Assembly (NCBI GenBank): GCA_023213395.1
Contig: CM041465.1
Location: 57,481,741-57,545,740, forward strand
Length of the DNA stretch: 64,000 bases
Direction: 5' to 3'
DNA from: Cycas panzhihuaensis
Lineage: Eukaryota > Cycadophyta
Part shown: piece by piece, positions 46,617-58,659 of the stretch
How the letters are laid out: every line of letters starts with the position of its first letter
Position numbering within the stretch: position 1 is the first letter of the stretch
Made by a program: the position numbers and the translations under genes
The notes under the pieces: generated by a model
Database searches by the model: none
Seen by the model: only the letters and a program-made list of their open reading frames with translations
Told to the model about the DNA's origin: nothing

Positions 46617-46632
46617 ATTCCTCCCTCTCAAG
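46617..46632 (-). other. element E polypurine tract
   Basis: The minus strand reads CTTGAGAGGGAGGAAT directly before the LTR. Confidence 0.9.
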
Positions 46633-46639
46633 ATGTTTC

Positions 46640-47810
46640 ACCCACGAAACTCTCGTGTCTCAAGTCAGGATGAAGCTTGATAAAATCAGAGGATTCCCAG
46701 GAAGCATCTTCTATAGGTAATTGTTTCTATTTGATCAAATATTCTCGAATAGTTTTTGACCGTAACCGACATTCTTGAACTTTAAGGATAGCTTCTGGTA
46801 ATAAGATTAATTTGCCTTCTTCATCTAAGAGAGGTAAGTCTGTTTGTGCCTGCACATGATCTCCAATTTTCTTTTTTAAGACAGGATACATGAAATACAT
46901 TGTGTAACTTTGAGGTTGGGAGCTCCAAAGTATAAGCTACTGCTCTGATTTTTTGTTGAACCTGAAAAGGACCATAAAACTGAGGACTTAATTTCTATTT
47001 TTGAGAATTTTTTAATGATGCTTACTTGTATGGTTGCAACCTCACATAGACCCAGTTACCGACTTCGAAAATTCTTTCAGTTTGATTTTTATCAGCTTGT
47101 TGTTTCATACGATTCCTTGCTTCTTCTAAATGTCACTTTAATATTTCAATTATGTTATGTGATTCTTGGAGATAGTCATTAACTGCTAGAACTTTATTAT
47201 CCATTTGTAACCAATCTTTTAATCGAGTTGGTTGGTATCCATATAATGCTTGATAAGGGGTCATTTTAATGGACGAATGGTAAGAAGAATTATACCATGC
47301 TTCAGCTAGGTGTAACCACTTGACCCACAAATGTTGTTTATCTGTTATATAATTTCGTAAATAATTCTCTAAACATTTGTTAACTGCTTCAGTTTGTCCA
47401 TCTGTTTGTGGATGATAACTGGTACTCATATTTAATTTTGTACCTACTTGCTGAAACATTTCTTGCCAGAAATGACTTAAAATTTTAGGGTCTTTGTCCC
47501 TAATAATAGTCTGCAGGAAGCCATGTAACTTGTGAATTTCTTTGATAAATACTTCAGCTAACTACTGAGCTTTGTAGTTAGACTGAATGGGAATAAAATG
47601 AGCAAACTTTGTTAAACGATCCACAACCACATAGATAGCATCTTTCCCTTCTGATTTTGGTAAGCCTATGATAAAATCCATGCTAATACTTTCCCATTTT
47701 TGTTGTGGAATAGGAAGAGGCTGGAGTAGACCAGGAGTAGCAATACATTCATATTTATTGACTTGGCATACTGCGCATTCAGCTACAAATTTCATTATAT
47801 CTTTTTTCAT
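46640..47810 (-). pseudogene. element E integrase and chromodomain
   Basis: The zinc-binding end is CAVCQVNKYECIATPGLLQP near 47720-47775. The core has WESISMDFIIGLPKSEGKDA near 47640-47700, VVVDRLTKFAHFIPI near 47585-47630, IIRDKDPKILSHFW near 47465-47505 and STSYHPQTDGQTEAVNKCLE near 47375-47430. The C-terminal GPFQVQQKI block follows near 46955. The chromodomain reads EYLIK*KQLPIEDASWESSD near 46695-46755, with one TAG where Trp stands in the family. A chromodomain directs insertion towards marked chromatin. The frame is shared with RT. Confidence 0.92.
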
Positions 47811-48560
47811 TCCTTTCCAAAAAAATGACTATTTGACTTGCAGATATGTTTTATAGAATCCTTCATGTCCTGCAGCAGGTACTACATGTGCCTCATTTAA
47901 TATCTTATTACAGAAGGCCGAGTTCGAACCTAAAAATATTCATCCTTTATACCATAAAATATCATTTCTCCATTCAAATTTGTCCTCTTTTCCTTGTTGA
48001 GTTCTTTAAATAAGTTGTTGAATGTCAGGATCTTTCACATACTCCAATTGTAAATCCATGATCCATACTGGTTCTATCATTGAGATAGCCTTTAATTGAG
48101 GTTCTGTATTCTCTTCATCTTTTCATGACAAGGCATCAGCTACCACATTATTTTTTCCCCTGTTATATGTTATGTCGAAATCAAATGCCTGAATTTTACT
48201 GATCTATTGTTGTTGTTTAGGGGATGACTCTTTTTGTTTTAGTAAATATTGTAAACTGTTATGATCTGTCTTAATTATAAATTTGCTACCTAGTAGATAC
48301 TGACGCCATTTAACTAGAGCGTGCATAATGGCCAGCATTTCCTTATCATAAGTTGACTTGAGAATTTCCTGGTTGTTTAGCTTCCTACTTTCAAATGCAA
48401 TGGGTTTACCTTATTGCATCAGTACTGCACTGATTCCCGTGCCTGATGCATCACATTCTATTATAAAAATTTTAGAAAAGTTAGGTGACGTAAGTATCAG
48501 TAACTGGATCATTATTTGCTTGACTTGTTCGAAACATTTTGTTGCTTCTTCATTCCATTA
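47811..48560 (-). pseudogene. element E RNase H and linker to integrase
   Basis: The minus frame gives FIIECDASGTGISAVLMQ near 48415-48465, KPIAFESRKLNNQEILKSTY near 48350-48410, LAIMHALVKWRQYLLGSKFI near 48275-48335 and KTDHNSLQYLLKQKE near 48230-48270. Then come DITYNRGKNNVVADALS near 48130-48180 and the linker towards the integrase zinc finger. The catalytic Asp and Glu residues are visible. Stops follow MQ (CAA to TAA), QQQ (TGG to TAG) and ALS (CGA to TGA). Confidence 0.9.
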
Positions 48561-49330
48561 AAAAGAATCCTTTTTTAATAAATAAGTTAAAACAACAGTT
48601 CTTTGTGCATAATTTTTCACAAAACGTCGATAATATCCTATTAAACCCAAAAATCCTTGGAGTTTCGTGATGCTTTTAGGTATCGGCCATTCTTGAATTG
48701 CTTTAACTTTTCCTGGGTCAGCTCTAATTCCTTCTTTTGATATTAGATGACCCAGATATTCTATTTCTTTCATTCTAAAGTAACATTTTGATTTGTTAGC
48801 ATAGAATTTATGTTTCTTTAAGGTGTTTAGTACTTGGTCAAGGTGATTCAGGTGTTCTCCCTATTGTTTACTGAATATTAATATGTCGTCAAAGAAGACT
48901 AAGACAAACTTTTGTAAGAAAGGTTTTATAACTTGATTCATTATAGCTTGGAATGTGGCTGGTGCATTAGTTAAGCCAAAGGGCATTACCTTGAACTCAT
49001 AATGACCATGGTGTGTACTGAAAGCTGTTTTGTATGTATCTTCCGGTTTAATGCGAATTTGATGATAGCCTGATTTTAAATCAATTTTAGAAAAATATTC
49101 TGCTCCATGTAATTCGTCTAATAATTCATCGATTCTTGGTATTGGAGATTTATTTTTTATTGTAACTTTATTTAATGCTCGATAATCTATGCACATACGG
49201 TAAGATCCATCTTTTTTTCTTACTAAGATTACTGGTGTTGCAAAAGGACTTTTACTAGGAGTTATTACTCATATATCTAATAATTCTTGTATGATCTTTT
49301 TAATCTCATTCCGATAATGATGTGGTTGTT
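48561..49330 (-). pseudogene. element E reverse transcriptase
   Basis: [20 protein letters not shown] near 49180-49240 leads into the open segment 48861-49196. This has [60 protein letters not shown] and the catalytic [12 protein letters not shown] near 48865-48905. Both aspartates are kept. After one TAG the thumb region continues as IEYLGHLISKEGIRADPGKV near 48700-48770 and LQGFLGLIGYYRRFVKNYA. It is the best preserved RT in the window. Confidence 0.94.
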
Positions 49331-49682
49331 TATGGGGCCGGATGACAATCAGATTAGTGCCTGCTTCCAATTCGATTTGATGTTCACATCCTCTGTCTGG
49401 TGGTAATTCTGCTGGAATATTTTGAAAAACTTCTTTATGCTTCTGGATGATCTTTTATAGTTCATTTTCTTGTGTAGTCGATTTGATTTCTGCTTGGATC
49501 GAAAAAAGTTGAGCCATCATACCATGATGGCCCTTCTTGATTAATTTTTCCATTTTTTTATAGGATATCAGTTGGCTATTTCTAGGTCTTTCTCCTTGAA
49601 GGGTGATAATTCTTCCATCTTTCTTATATCTCATAAATAATTCTTCAAGATTCATCTCAAAAGCTCCCAAGGTTCGTAACCA

Positions 49683-50000
49683 TTAACTTCCCAAAACAAT
49701 ATCTACTCCACCAACATCTAATACATAAAAATTTTCTTTAAGAGTAACGTCCCCAATTGAGATTTTAAGATTTTTCATTATTCCTTGCCCAGATATAACC
49801 TGTCGCCCTCCAACACTTACTTGAAAAGGTGTTGTTCTCGATGGAAATAATTTTAAATGTTGAGTTGATATTCTATCAATAAAATTATGAGTACTTCCTG
49901 GATCAATCAAAATCGTAATAGCTTGATTTTTAATAAATCCTCGTAGTTTAAGCGTGTCAGATCTTGTCAACCCACTCATAGCTGAGAATGACATTTTCAA
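49683..50000 (-). pseudogene. element E protease
   Basis: Open for 105 codons: ITILIDPGSTHNFIDRI near 49855-49905 is the active site, with D-P-G-S in place of the commoner D-S-G. The domain ends with FYVLDVGGVDIVLGS near 49685-49730. It continues through one stop (CAA to TAA) into the segment 49455-49670 that links protease and RT (MNLEELFMRYKKDGRIITLQ). All are in the RT frame. Confidence 0.88.
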
Positions 50001-50129
50001 GATGTCCTCCTCCTAGTTATATTGATACTCATGATTTTTAATATTTTCTTGGTCATATTCGGTACCATCTTCTTCTTCAATTTTCTCATCTTCTACTACC
50101 GGAGATAATTCGATAGTGTATAATTGATT

Positions 50130-51228
50130 TTTCTAACATTTATGATTAGGTGTCCATTTTTTAGCACACCTGAAATAGAGATTCTTTTTTCGTAGTTCTT
50201 CTTACTCAGCTCTTATTCTTTGAAGTAATGGTTTAACTGGCCGAGTAACTCTGTTGGGTACAAAACCAAGTCATATAGTTGAAGGAGGATTAGAACGAGC
50301 ATACGGAGGAATATAAGGTCTTGTTCTTGCCTTCCTTAATTCATTAATCTTTCCTTCTTGTATTTTGGTTAGTTGTATGGCCTTATTTAGATCCTGAGGT
50401 TCTTGAATTTTAATATCGGCCTAGATTTCTGTTATCAGACCATCTATATATAACTGGATAAGTCGATTGGTTGGAATATCTTCTAACACATAGCTTAGCC
50501 TCGTGAATGTTGCACTATATTCTTCCATAGAACCATTTTGTTTTAATCTTCGTAATTCACAATAATAATCACGATTAGATACAGTCTCAAACCGTTCGAT
50601 GAATAAGTGTATAAATTCTTTCCAAGTTGGAAGTTAAGTTCGAAAAAAGGTTCGTTCTAAACACTACCACCATTCACATGCTATTCCATCCATGTGGAGG
50701 GTGGCTAATGGGACTTGCTCTGCTTGCTCAATCTCCATTAAACGAAAGTAGTTTTCCATTTGCTGAATCCATACTCTTGGCTCATATGACTTTTGTTCTA
50801 TACTGAAACATTGTATAGTAATTTTTTCTAACTTTTTCTTTTTTTTGTATTTGAGTACTCTATAAGCAATTAAAGTATGCTTGAAAACCCACTATCTTTT
50901 GTTCTTCAGGAGTTAAATTCTGATATTTATTAAGATATTTCCTAATAGCCTCATTTTCAAAATTAATGAGAGATATTTGAGGACCCCACTGATTTCTTGG
51001 AGTTTGATGTTTGAAATATGATTGACGACTATTTGCTTCATCTTTTGAATATGGTATAATCATATCCTCTTTTCTACTTGTCGCCATGATTGTTAGTTTA
51101 TCCAAAATTTGGTGTAAGGTATGGTTTAAAAGGGCGTTTGACTTTTGAACTGCGCTATGAACTACCTGAGTGATTGGTTCGATGATCTTTTTTTGAACAG
51201 TATTGTCTGCCATGTCTTTAGTATTCAT
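50130..51228 (-). pseudogene. element E gag
   Basis: The N-terminal segment 50860-51228 is open for 122 codons and starts MNTKDMADN. The gag domain follows on the minus strand: MENYFRLMEIEQAEQVPLA near 50700-50760, EFIHLFIERFETVSNRDYYC near 50560-50620, YSATFTRLSYVLEDIPTNRL near 50460-50530 and DLNKAIQLTKIQEGKI near 50345-50395. The zinc-knuckle remnant is YFRCAKKWTPNHKC near 50135-50180, with Tyr for the first Cys. Stops and a frame change near 50840 separate the segments. Confidence 0.87.
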
Positions 51229-52849
51229 TATTTTAATAATCGTATAAATACGATTCCACTATTTGACAGTCGTGTTTAAAGTGCCAATGCAAGTCTCTGC
51301 TTCTCTTGCTAATCTCTTTTATACTTGGTGTATAAATTTCATAAGCTGAATGAAGCTTTGTAAAGGGACCGTCACACGCTTCCAATACTTATCAAATTTT
51401 ACGAGAATTTTGGCCAAAAATAAGTAATTAATTAAATAAATTGACAGATTACTGAGGCTATTTAAGAAGACTGATAATTGGGATAGATAAAGGAGAATTT
51501 GGTCAATTATCCACTATTCACAATTGTTAATAGATTGAATGGGTAGGTGACTTAGAAGAGGTCAAAGCCTAAATGTCTCATATAAGTTAAAAATACTGTC
51601 TAACCAATATTACAATAATCAAGGATTATAGATATAAATGAAGATCTTAAAGATTATTGATATGGCAAGTACAATTAAGTGTCTAAGATATATGATTAAT
51701 AAAGTGAATATAAAGTTATATCTAATCAATAGCATGTAACAAAACGTTATTACAAATAAAGGTTAGTTAAGATGATACTTTAAATAAATAATATAAGGTT
51801 TAATGAGATGTAATGTTCATGAGAACTTAACATATATATCTCTTTCAATTATATATTATAGATCAAGATATACTCTCCACTAATAATGTATTGAAGTGAA
51901 TATTATAAATTAATTTATAAAATATATATTAACGAATGTAATAAAGAAATGTTAAATAACTTGGCGGTTATGTAAATGACTTATGTATATTAATGTTCAA
52001 TAGATATTAGTAATATCTATTAAGAGTAATGTAGGTGGACTGAGACGCCAATATTAGAAATGCAAGATGTAAAGGCGTAATGTAAAGAAAGATGTAGGCA
52101 AACTGAGACGGTAATATCATAATGCAAGATGTAAAGATGTAATGTAAAGAAGGAAAGACGCAAAATGTAAAGACGTAAAGACATAAAGATGCAAAATGAA
52201 GACGCAGACGAAGACGCAAGATGAAGACGCAATGTAAACGTAGAGTTAATGCCAAGAAGGAAAGACGCAAGATGAAGACAAAGACGCAGGAACAGAACCG
52301 AAGAAATGTCAATGAAAACAGCAAACCCGCCATGCGTGCAATACGGGCAAATTGAAGTAAAAGCACTGAAGGAAATAGAGAGATGACTCATGGTTGGAGG
52401 AACGTTGATAGTACAGCCAGAGAAAAATAAGATCAGCCATAGAGAGAGAAGCACAGTGAAAATGGAATAAAGATAGAATAAGCAATGATAATGATGATAA
52501 TTGAGACGCAGAGGTGGTAGTCACGTGGATGGGCTGAAGTGAATTAGATATGATTACAGAATGTGGACTATTAAAGATGAATGACTAGTAAGACGACGAA
52601 AGGCAACAGTCGATGATCACTTAATTAAATTTCTTAAATTTCACTTGAATTACTCAATAGGGTTTTGGTGAGAATCCCTTACCGTTTATGACAAGATTGT
52701 CGTACATAGAGAACATGATATGGTCACTCCTTTCCCATCTGACTGATTCAATTCCTCTAAATCTCCAACAATTCTTGTTTAATGGCCGTTGTTATTATTG
52801 CACTGGTTAAAATCTCGAATAATTATTTTTTTCTTCACAAGCCAGAAAG
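51229..52849 (-). other. element E leader with degenerate tandem repeats
   Basis: Long untranslated leader between primer binding site and gag. A stretch at about 52030-52290 is made of imperfect short repeats around AAGACGCAAGATGTAAAG. Open frames here (up to 144 codons, for instance 52020-52454) are low-complexity by-products of those repeats. Confidence 0.6.
52030..52290. repeat. degenerate GACG-containing tandem repeats in E leader
   Basis: Units related to GTAAAGACGTAATGTAAAGA recur with variations. A counterpart is at 45610-45840 in the second leader copy. Confidence 0.7.
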
Positions 52850-52865
52850 GATGCTTTGATACCAA
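52850..52865 (-). other. element E primer binding site
   Basis: The minus strand reads TTGGTATCAAAGCATC one base after the LTR end, one mismatch to TGGTATCAGAGC. Confidence 0.85.
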
Positions 52866-52866
52866 T

Positions 52867-53073
52867 TGTATCAGACCCAATTTAGAAACTAAGAAAGCTG
52901 AGTAAATAGATGCTAAGAGTTTTAAAATTTTACAAGTATTATTGATGTAGATTTTAGATATATCCTTACAACAGAACAATGGCCATATATATAGGTATAT
53001 GAGATTCGTTGTTTTATCAAGGGATATAACCCTTGTAATATATCTTTTCAATAAGTAATAAAGATTTATAACA
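52867..53073 (-). repeat. element E 5' LTR, 207 bases
   Basis: TGTTATAAATC start and GATACA end on the minus strand. It joins D LTR sequence at 53074. Confidence 0.88.
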
Positions 53074-54257
53074 GTTGTCTTGGGCCTGGAACGTAGGAAA
53101 AAAGGCCCTAACAGCAGGGAAAAAATAGTCCAAAATAAGACAAGAAACAACCTCCAAAAACAAGCTAGAATAGGCTAGAAATAAGCATGCAAACTTGGGC
53201 ATAAATTGGATAAAGAGAAAACCCTAAACCAACAAATACCTGTAGAGAAGAAGGGAGGCGTTGCCTCTGTCAAAACTACTGGAAAGAGGTTGAGAAATCT
53301 GTGGAGAGATTGTGGAGCAGTAGGTATGGAGCCCCTACTAATATGGCTGAAGGAAAACCTGCACTTGAGAATGTTTGATGGTTGCCCAGGCAAGGAAGTG
53401 CTGGAAACTCTCCAAGGAGGCCCTCTCCAAGGTATGCAAGGGGTTGGGAAGATGTCACAACCATACCAAAGGAGATTTGGGCACTTGAGAATGATTGCAG
53501 GTCCTAAAACAGTAGTGGAGCAGCTGGGAACAATAGAGAGTAGGGCATTTTTCCTTATGATCCTTCCAAAAATGAGCAAAAAGATCCTTAAAATGAATTA
53601 TGTAAGACTTAAATACCTAACCTCAACCCTAATCGAGCGATTAAGGCATAGCTGGTAGTGAGTTAAGTCGCAAGACACGTGGCAGTTCTACAATAAATGT
53701 GAGAATTTCCATGGCAGATTTTTAAAAATAAGTTGAGACAGTCGTACTACCGTAAATATCGTGGTACTACCGTAAATATCACGGTACCACGAAATCTGCC
53801 GCGGTGCGGGACCAGAGGCCAAAACTAGCCCAGACAGCTAGCCTAGGTTATAGACCAGTAACCTAGGAGGCTGGCAGGGGGCAAGGCCACCTACCCAGAG
53901 GCAGACAAGCTAACAGATGAGCCACAGGGAATAACAGCGAGACTTAAAGGTGCTATAAGTCGACCAAACGATGATGGATCATCACATAGGCAGGGATGAT
54001 GTAAGCCAAATGGGTCTTAAGGTGAGTAGGGCAGAATGCGAGAAGTGACGCAGCCACCAGGGTGCTACACTTGTTGGGAATATGCCCCCACTATAGTCGT
54101 CATAAGCTAGATAAGTGTAGATGATAACAAGATCATCTATGAAATCACATCATGCAGGCATATACTCATCACAAAAGAAAACAACGATAAGGTGAGAAGC
54201 ATACCTGCACTTACCTAAGTTGACCGCTCTGTATCCATTCCCAGAAGCTAGGAAACA
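53074..54257 (-). repeat. element D 5' LTR, distal part
   Basis: Continues the LTR alignment with 31588-32782 after E. It ends GGAAACA, followed by the TAAGG target duplication. The palindromic repeats of the other LTR recur at 53745-53803. Confidence 0.93.
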
Positions 54258-54262
54258 TAAGG

Positions 54263-54288
54263 GAATAAACATTAAATAATGATAGAGT
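54263..54288 (+). pseudogene. H integrase, 26-base fragment between D and F
   Basis: It reads NKH in the frame that precedes LEFIV in H; relatives have ADKH or ADKN here. It ends with AGAGT, duplicated at 59223-59227 beyond F. Confidence 0.65.
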
Positions 54289-54706
54289 TTATCATATAAT
54301 TATATGTTATCAGTGGAACTAGTTGCTAGCACATATGACTAGGGTATCGAATGGTTAGTTCTAGTCATTAACTTTTGTGCACGAGATGCTTAGGTCCATC
54401 AATAAAATATAAGGTCATTTATCCTACTAATAATATTTCATGTAAAAATCCCTTCTTATCTATTTAAGGATGTTCAATTGTAGGAGGAGATTATGTTGTA
54501 TTAATAAATTTTGAGAGATTATACTTTAGTATACTTTGGTGATCTTTGGTGTCCATTTTAGAGCTCTTGTACATCTATAATTTTATATAACCCATTCCCA
54601 TCTATTAATAAAAGTGTTAATTTGTGACTTAAGTCATATTAGTATATCCTTTAAGCTTGATATAGATTGATTACATGAACAAATATTGGGATAAAGATGT
54701 ATAAAG
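54289..54706 (+). repeat. element F 5' LTR
   Basis: Aligns with 58809-59222, including the CATATGACTAGGGTA and TAATATTTCAT blocks. The 5' terminus is degenerate. Confidence 0.85.
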
Positions 54707-54718
54707 TAGTATTAAAGA
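54707..54718 (+). other. element F primer binding site
   Basis: TAGTATTAAAGA matches 8 of 12 bases of the initiator-Met complement; three of the four differences are transitions. Confidence 0.55.
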
Positions 54719-56700
54719 TTGACTCTCTAGTCTAATTAGAAGTTACACAAAGTCAAGGTATAGTAAGAGAAGTAAAAATTTTGGAAAATTTTTTCCTTAT
54801 GCTAAAAAAATCTTAAACTCTCTCCTTCATATTTTTTTTTATTTATTATTAATTTCTACTCAAGTACTCTCTCTATACTATTAATTACAGAGATTGAGAA
54901 AAGGTAATATACTTTCTTCTTAAATACTCTATTTATATTATTAATCACAAAGATTAAAGAAATAAAACTAGCTTCCCTATAGGTTTTTTTCTTTTCCATA
55001 GAGTTTAGGTAGAGACCTTGTTCTAAGGCTCTTTAAAAATCTTTGAAAATTTATCATTCTCAACCAAGCATTCTTGGGTATATGTCAATATATAAAGTGA
55101 AGTAGACTACATATTTACATAGGCCTTAAATAATAATTGCATATGAAAGCAAACCTCGATATACCTTTGGGTATATAAGATAGCCCTTTTAAGCTCCCTC
55201 TCTATCTTAGAGTAGGTAACTTGTTAACCACCAAAAATTATAATGTATTGGTTAGTAATTAGCACTAGTAAGTTACTCTTTCCAAATACCTTAATATAGT
55301 AATCATGGTTATCAGTACGATGGGCCTTTATAGTTAGTGCCTTGATAAATTGGGTTAAGAAATTAATATCAACTAAGAAGTTTATTGAAGGGCCTATAGA
55401 CTAGGTAAACCATCTATCTAGAGTCTACTTAAGGATTAGTTGCTTGAGTATAATTTTGTATTATCATATTGAATCAAATACCATTGTCAAGATATAAAAA
55501 TATAAAGAAAAGTTACTAAATCATTGTTGTAAGCACCATAAATCACCACAATAGCAACCAAAGCAAATTACCCAATCTATATTTATATACTCCTTCCTAT
55601 CTAAGCTTTTAACTATGAGTCTAGAAGACTTTCAACTTCAAGTCTAGATGTCTTTATTATAAAATAAAAAATAAAGCCTGTAGGTCTTACCACGATTGGG
55701 TCACTTCTATAAATACCTATTTAGTATAGATGATACCTATACAAAGAATCTATATTAAAAAAAAAAGGTCCATGGCTCTAATTTTACTTTTATTCATCAT
55801 ACATTTTATTTTAATAAGCATATAATGCTAATCATTCCTATGTAAGTTAGGTTTAACCTATTTTTTTAGGAAAAACAACATACAACACCCACATGAGCCC
55901 CATAACCTCACATTTTTATTTAAAACTCACTTACCTCACTTTGACAATATCTTTAGACTTGTTTAAGTGTGCTAGATGAAATTATTATATATTTTTGGGG
56001 TTTAAGCTATAAATACTCCCTTCCCCTTTTCCTCCTCTTCTCATCATTATTTCCTAATTATTTAAGTCTCATTATGTCTGATTACTTCCCAACTTGGTAG
56101 TTCCCATTATATCTTACTAATCCCATTTTGTCACATCCCTTCTTCTACTTGCATCCCTCTTCTTATAATCACTTTTTGTCCCTATGATGGCTCTCACCTA
56201 AGTTGAATAAATCCTTATATTGATGACTTGATTCATAGAATTTAGAAATAAGGTAGCATAAAAGGATAATGTAACCACCCATAAGAATGAGGTTGTAAAC
56301 AAAGTTGACATGACCACTCTCATGAACTAAATGGTATAGATATCTGCTCAAATGGTAAATATATACTTTAACTCTATTAACACCTCAAAATCATAAGGCA
56401 ACCCTCCTCTAATAAATAGTTTTCCTCCACCACTATTTTTGTAATCATAATAGTAATAACTCCATCACAAAATTAACATAACTATATTTAATCTAAATCT
56501 TACTAAGGATAGTGCATGAAGTTGGATAAGCAAGTTAGAAACTTACTTTTTACTCAATCTAATATTAACAAATGATTAGTTAATATTTACATCCATCCAC
56601 TTGGAATGTAAAGCACATCATTAGTTCTATTGGTAGCAATGGGAGTACCCTACTAATCAGATATAGGCATACTTTCTAATAATTTCTTTGAGAAATATAA
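54719..56700 (+). other. element F leader and gag N-terminus, not readable
   Basis: Two kilobases without recognisable motif on either strand. The gag N-terminal half should lie near the right end, but it cannot be followed. Confidence 0.45.
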
Positions 56701-56729
56701 GGAAGCTTGGAACTGATCTTTCTTTAATT

Positions 56730-57680
56730 AGCTCATACAAGGCAAGTATCATTAGTGGAAGCTTATATAAATGGGTTTCAAACTTTGTATGATCAAATTA
56801 GCTAAAACCTATATCATCAAACAATTATCGATACATATGTCTCAAGGATCAAGGAGTCCATTCAAATGTATCTAAAAATAATATCACTAATAAATTTAAA
56901 ATAAGCAATATCTATTGCTAAGGGTATTGAGGTAGAGTTTGCAACAGAATGAATATCTTCCTTTTGATAAGATTCCACATTGTACTAATGACATTAACAA
57001 GTAGAGTTCTAATATTAGTGATCATAATTTAATGATTCACACTAATTTGTGATATAAATTCCTCTAATAGAGCCCTTATCAAACCTAGTCCAAGTACCAT
57101 TGGTAGAAGCGCATCGATGTAGGGAAGATAACATTTGTATCTAATGCTTAGAGAAGTAGACCCTTGAACATAGTAAAGTTTATAAGGCCAATTAATGGGT
57201 ATTCACCATTGACCCTAATATGTCCCCTAAAGAAGATTCTAACTCCAAACAAGAACTTAAAGAATAAATACCTTTAGATCCTTTTATAATCCTTAAACCA
57301 AAAGTCTATTTATCTATTGTACCCTATGTTGCATATCATAAACCCTTACATGTCAAGGCTGCCCTTTGGAAAATAGTTGTCAAATTTTTTATTGTAGCAC
57401 ATTATTAAACTTCATCAATATCTCTTTAACTTAGCAACTCAACCTTTATGTTGCTCCTAGAATAGGATTTACTTACTCTTTACTACGATATTATACTCTC
57501 CATTATGCAAGAATAATTAGGAATCTAATCATATAAATTAGATTTTATCATTTAGTCTCAAATTTCTATGCCCTATCTATCAGTTGGTTAGATGCCATCC
57601 TTGGGGTCGAGTGGCTCCAAACTTTAAGAACTTATAGTACCAATAACTACCCTAGTAACCCATTCATTTTATTAAAATAT
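56730..57680 (+). pseudogene. element F gag C-terminal half and protease end
   Basis: VEAYINGFQTLYDQIS near 56758-56805 and YVSRIKESIQMYLKIISLIN near 56838-56895 are the Ty3 gag pattern, followed by AISIAKGIEVEFA near 56905-56945. The end of protease appears as AILGVEWLQTLRTYSTNNYP near 57590-57655. Zinc knuckle and the protease active site are not readable between them. Confidence 0.65.
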
Positions 57681-57897
57681 CACATGGGAAAGTGTCACAA
57701 ACTACATGGTATCAAATCTCCCCTATATAAACTAATCTCACAAAACCAAATGTGTAAATAGTTAAATAGTAGTGTTAGATATGTAATATATATCAATAAC
57801 ATCTAGGCCCAAACTAACATTCAACAAGATATATAATACACCCTTATTAAGTATCAATTTGCCTTTTCTCCCCTACCTACTAGTTCCCCTCTAAATT

Positions 57898-58450
57898 GTG
57901 GTTCTTATCATACTATTAAAGTTAAAATCCCCTTATGACCTATCAAAATTCATACTTTTAAAAATTAAAATAGAGAAAATTACTAATGAACTAGTGGAAA
58001 TGGGGATCATACATCTTAGTAAGAGCCCATATGCTACTCTTATTTTACTCATTCGTAAAAATGATGGTTCCTTTAGGCTCTACATTAACTATCATGAAAT
58101 TAATAAGATAACCAAAAAGAATAAGTTCTTAACCATGAGGATCGATGATATGTTGGATGGAATTCATGGTGTTACTATCTTTACTAAGATCTCTAAATGG
58201 TCTACTATCAAATCCCTATCGCTCCCTAAGATCAACATAAGACAATATTCTAGATATATCATAGCCATTTTGAATTCTAAGTAATGCCTTTAGGCCTATG
58301 CAATATTTTGACAACATTTCAAGCTTTAATAAATAAGAATTTTACCCCCTTAGGAAATTTATCATTATTTTTTTCAATGACATTCTCATGTATAGTATAT
58401 AAATGACTCTTCACCTTCAACATTTAGAATCACAATCTCAACCCACACTA
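57898..58450 (+). pseudogene. element F reverse transcriptase
   Basis: ELVEMGIIHLSKSPYATLIL near 57990-58050 is followed by RKNDGSFRLYINYHEINKI near 58053-58110 and IDDMLDGIHGVTIFTKIS near 58142-58195, the fingers and palm of a Ty3 RT. After frameshifts the MPFGL-like block (MPLGLCN) is near 58286 and FFNDILMYS near 58370-58400. In the last, one catalytic Asp has become Asn. The open segment ends at 58284. Confidence 0.82.
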
Positions 58451-58659
58451 TTATGGAACCTACAAAGTACTCCAATGAATTGGTGAAATAGCATATACAC
58501 TAAAACTCCCTCCTAACACAAAGATCCGTAATATTTTTTTATGTTTCATAACTTAATAAATATCTTAGAAAAAACATAGTTCCTTAAATAGTCCTATTAG
58601 TCCTTAATGAAGAATAACTCCTTACCATTTTGTTGGAATGTATCTTGGCCAACCAACAA

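Larger units (their letters stand above)
45117..53073 (-). mobile_element. element E: Ty3 chromovirus with an extra 3' copy of LTR-adjacent leader
   Basis: The minus-strand order is 5' LTR (52867-53073), primer binding site, 1.6 kb leader, gag, protease, RT, RNase H, integrase, chromodomain, polypurine tract and 3' LTR (46410-46616). Beyond the 3' LTR a second primer binding site and 1.3 kb of leader follow (45117-46409), as if a second copy in tandem had been truncated. The pol frame is one frame from 50000 to 46640 by coordinates, with about ten stops, each explained by a single transition from Gln, Arg or Trp. It lies inside the 5' LTR of D and is younger than D. Confidence 0.88.
30036..54257 (-). 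mobile_element. element D: Tat-like Ty3 retrotransposon with antisense accessory gene
   Basis: Long LTRs of about 2.7 kb (30036-32782, and 43581-45116 joined with 53074-54257) flank an interior of 10.8 kb. A perfect TAAGG duplication (30031-30035 and 54258-54262) brackets the whole. Minus-strand order is primer binding site, Pro-rich gag N-terminus, gag core, RT, RNase H, integrase, then an archaeal-type RNase H near the 3' LTR. An opposite-strand gene lies between the last two. RT motifs such as NACPKDNFLVPFID and the WGTFAYKAMPFGLKNASATY block place it in the Tat/Athila side of Ty3. It is clearly richer in G+C than its surroundings. Confidence 0.92.

Noticed and set aside
45117-53073. Reading E as an element with 1.5 kb LTRs
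   Set aside because: The repeat would end without CA and without target duplication. A TG..CA LTR of 207 bases with a primer binding site directly after it is present in both copies and explains the data better, though I cannot exclude the long version.
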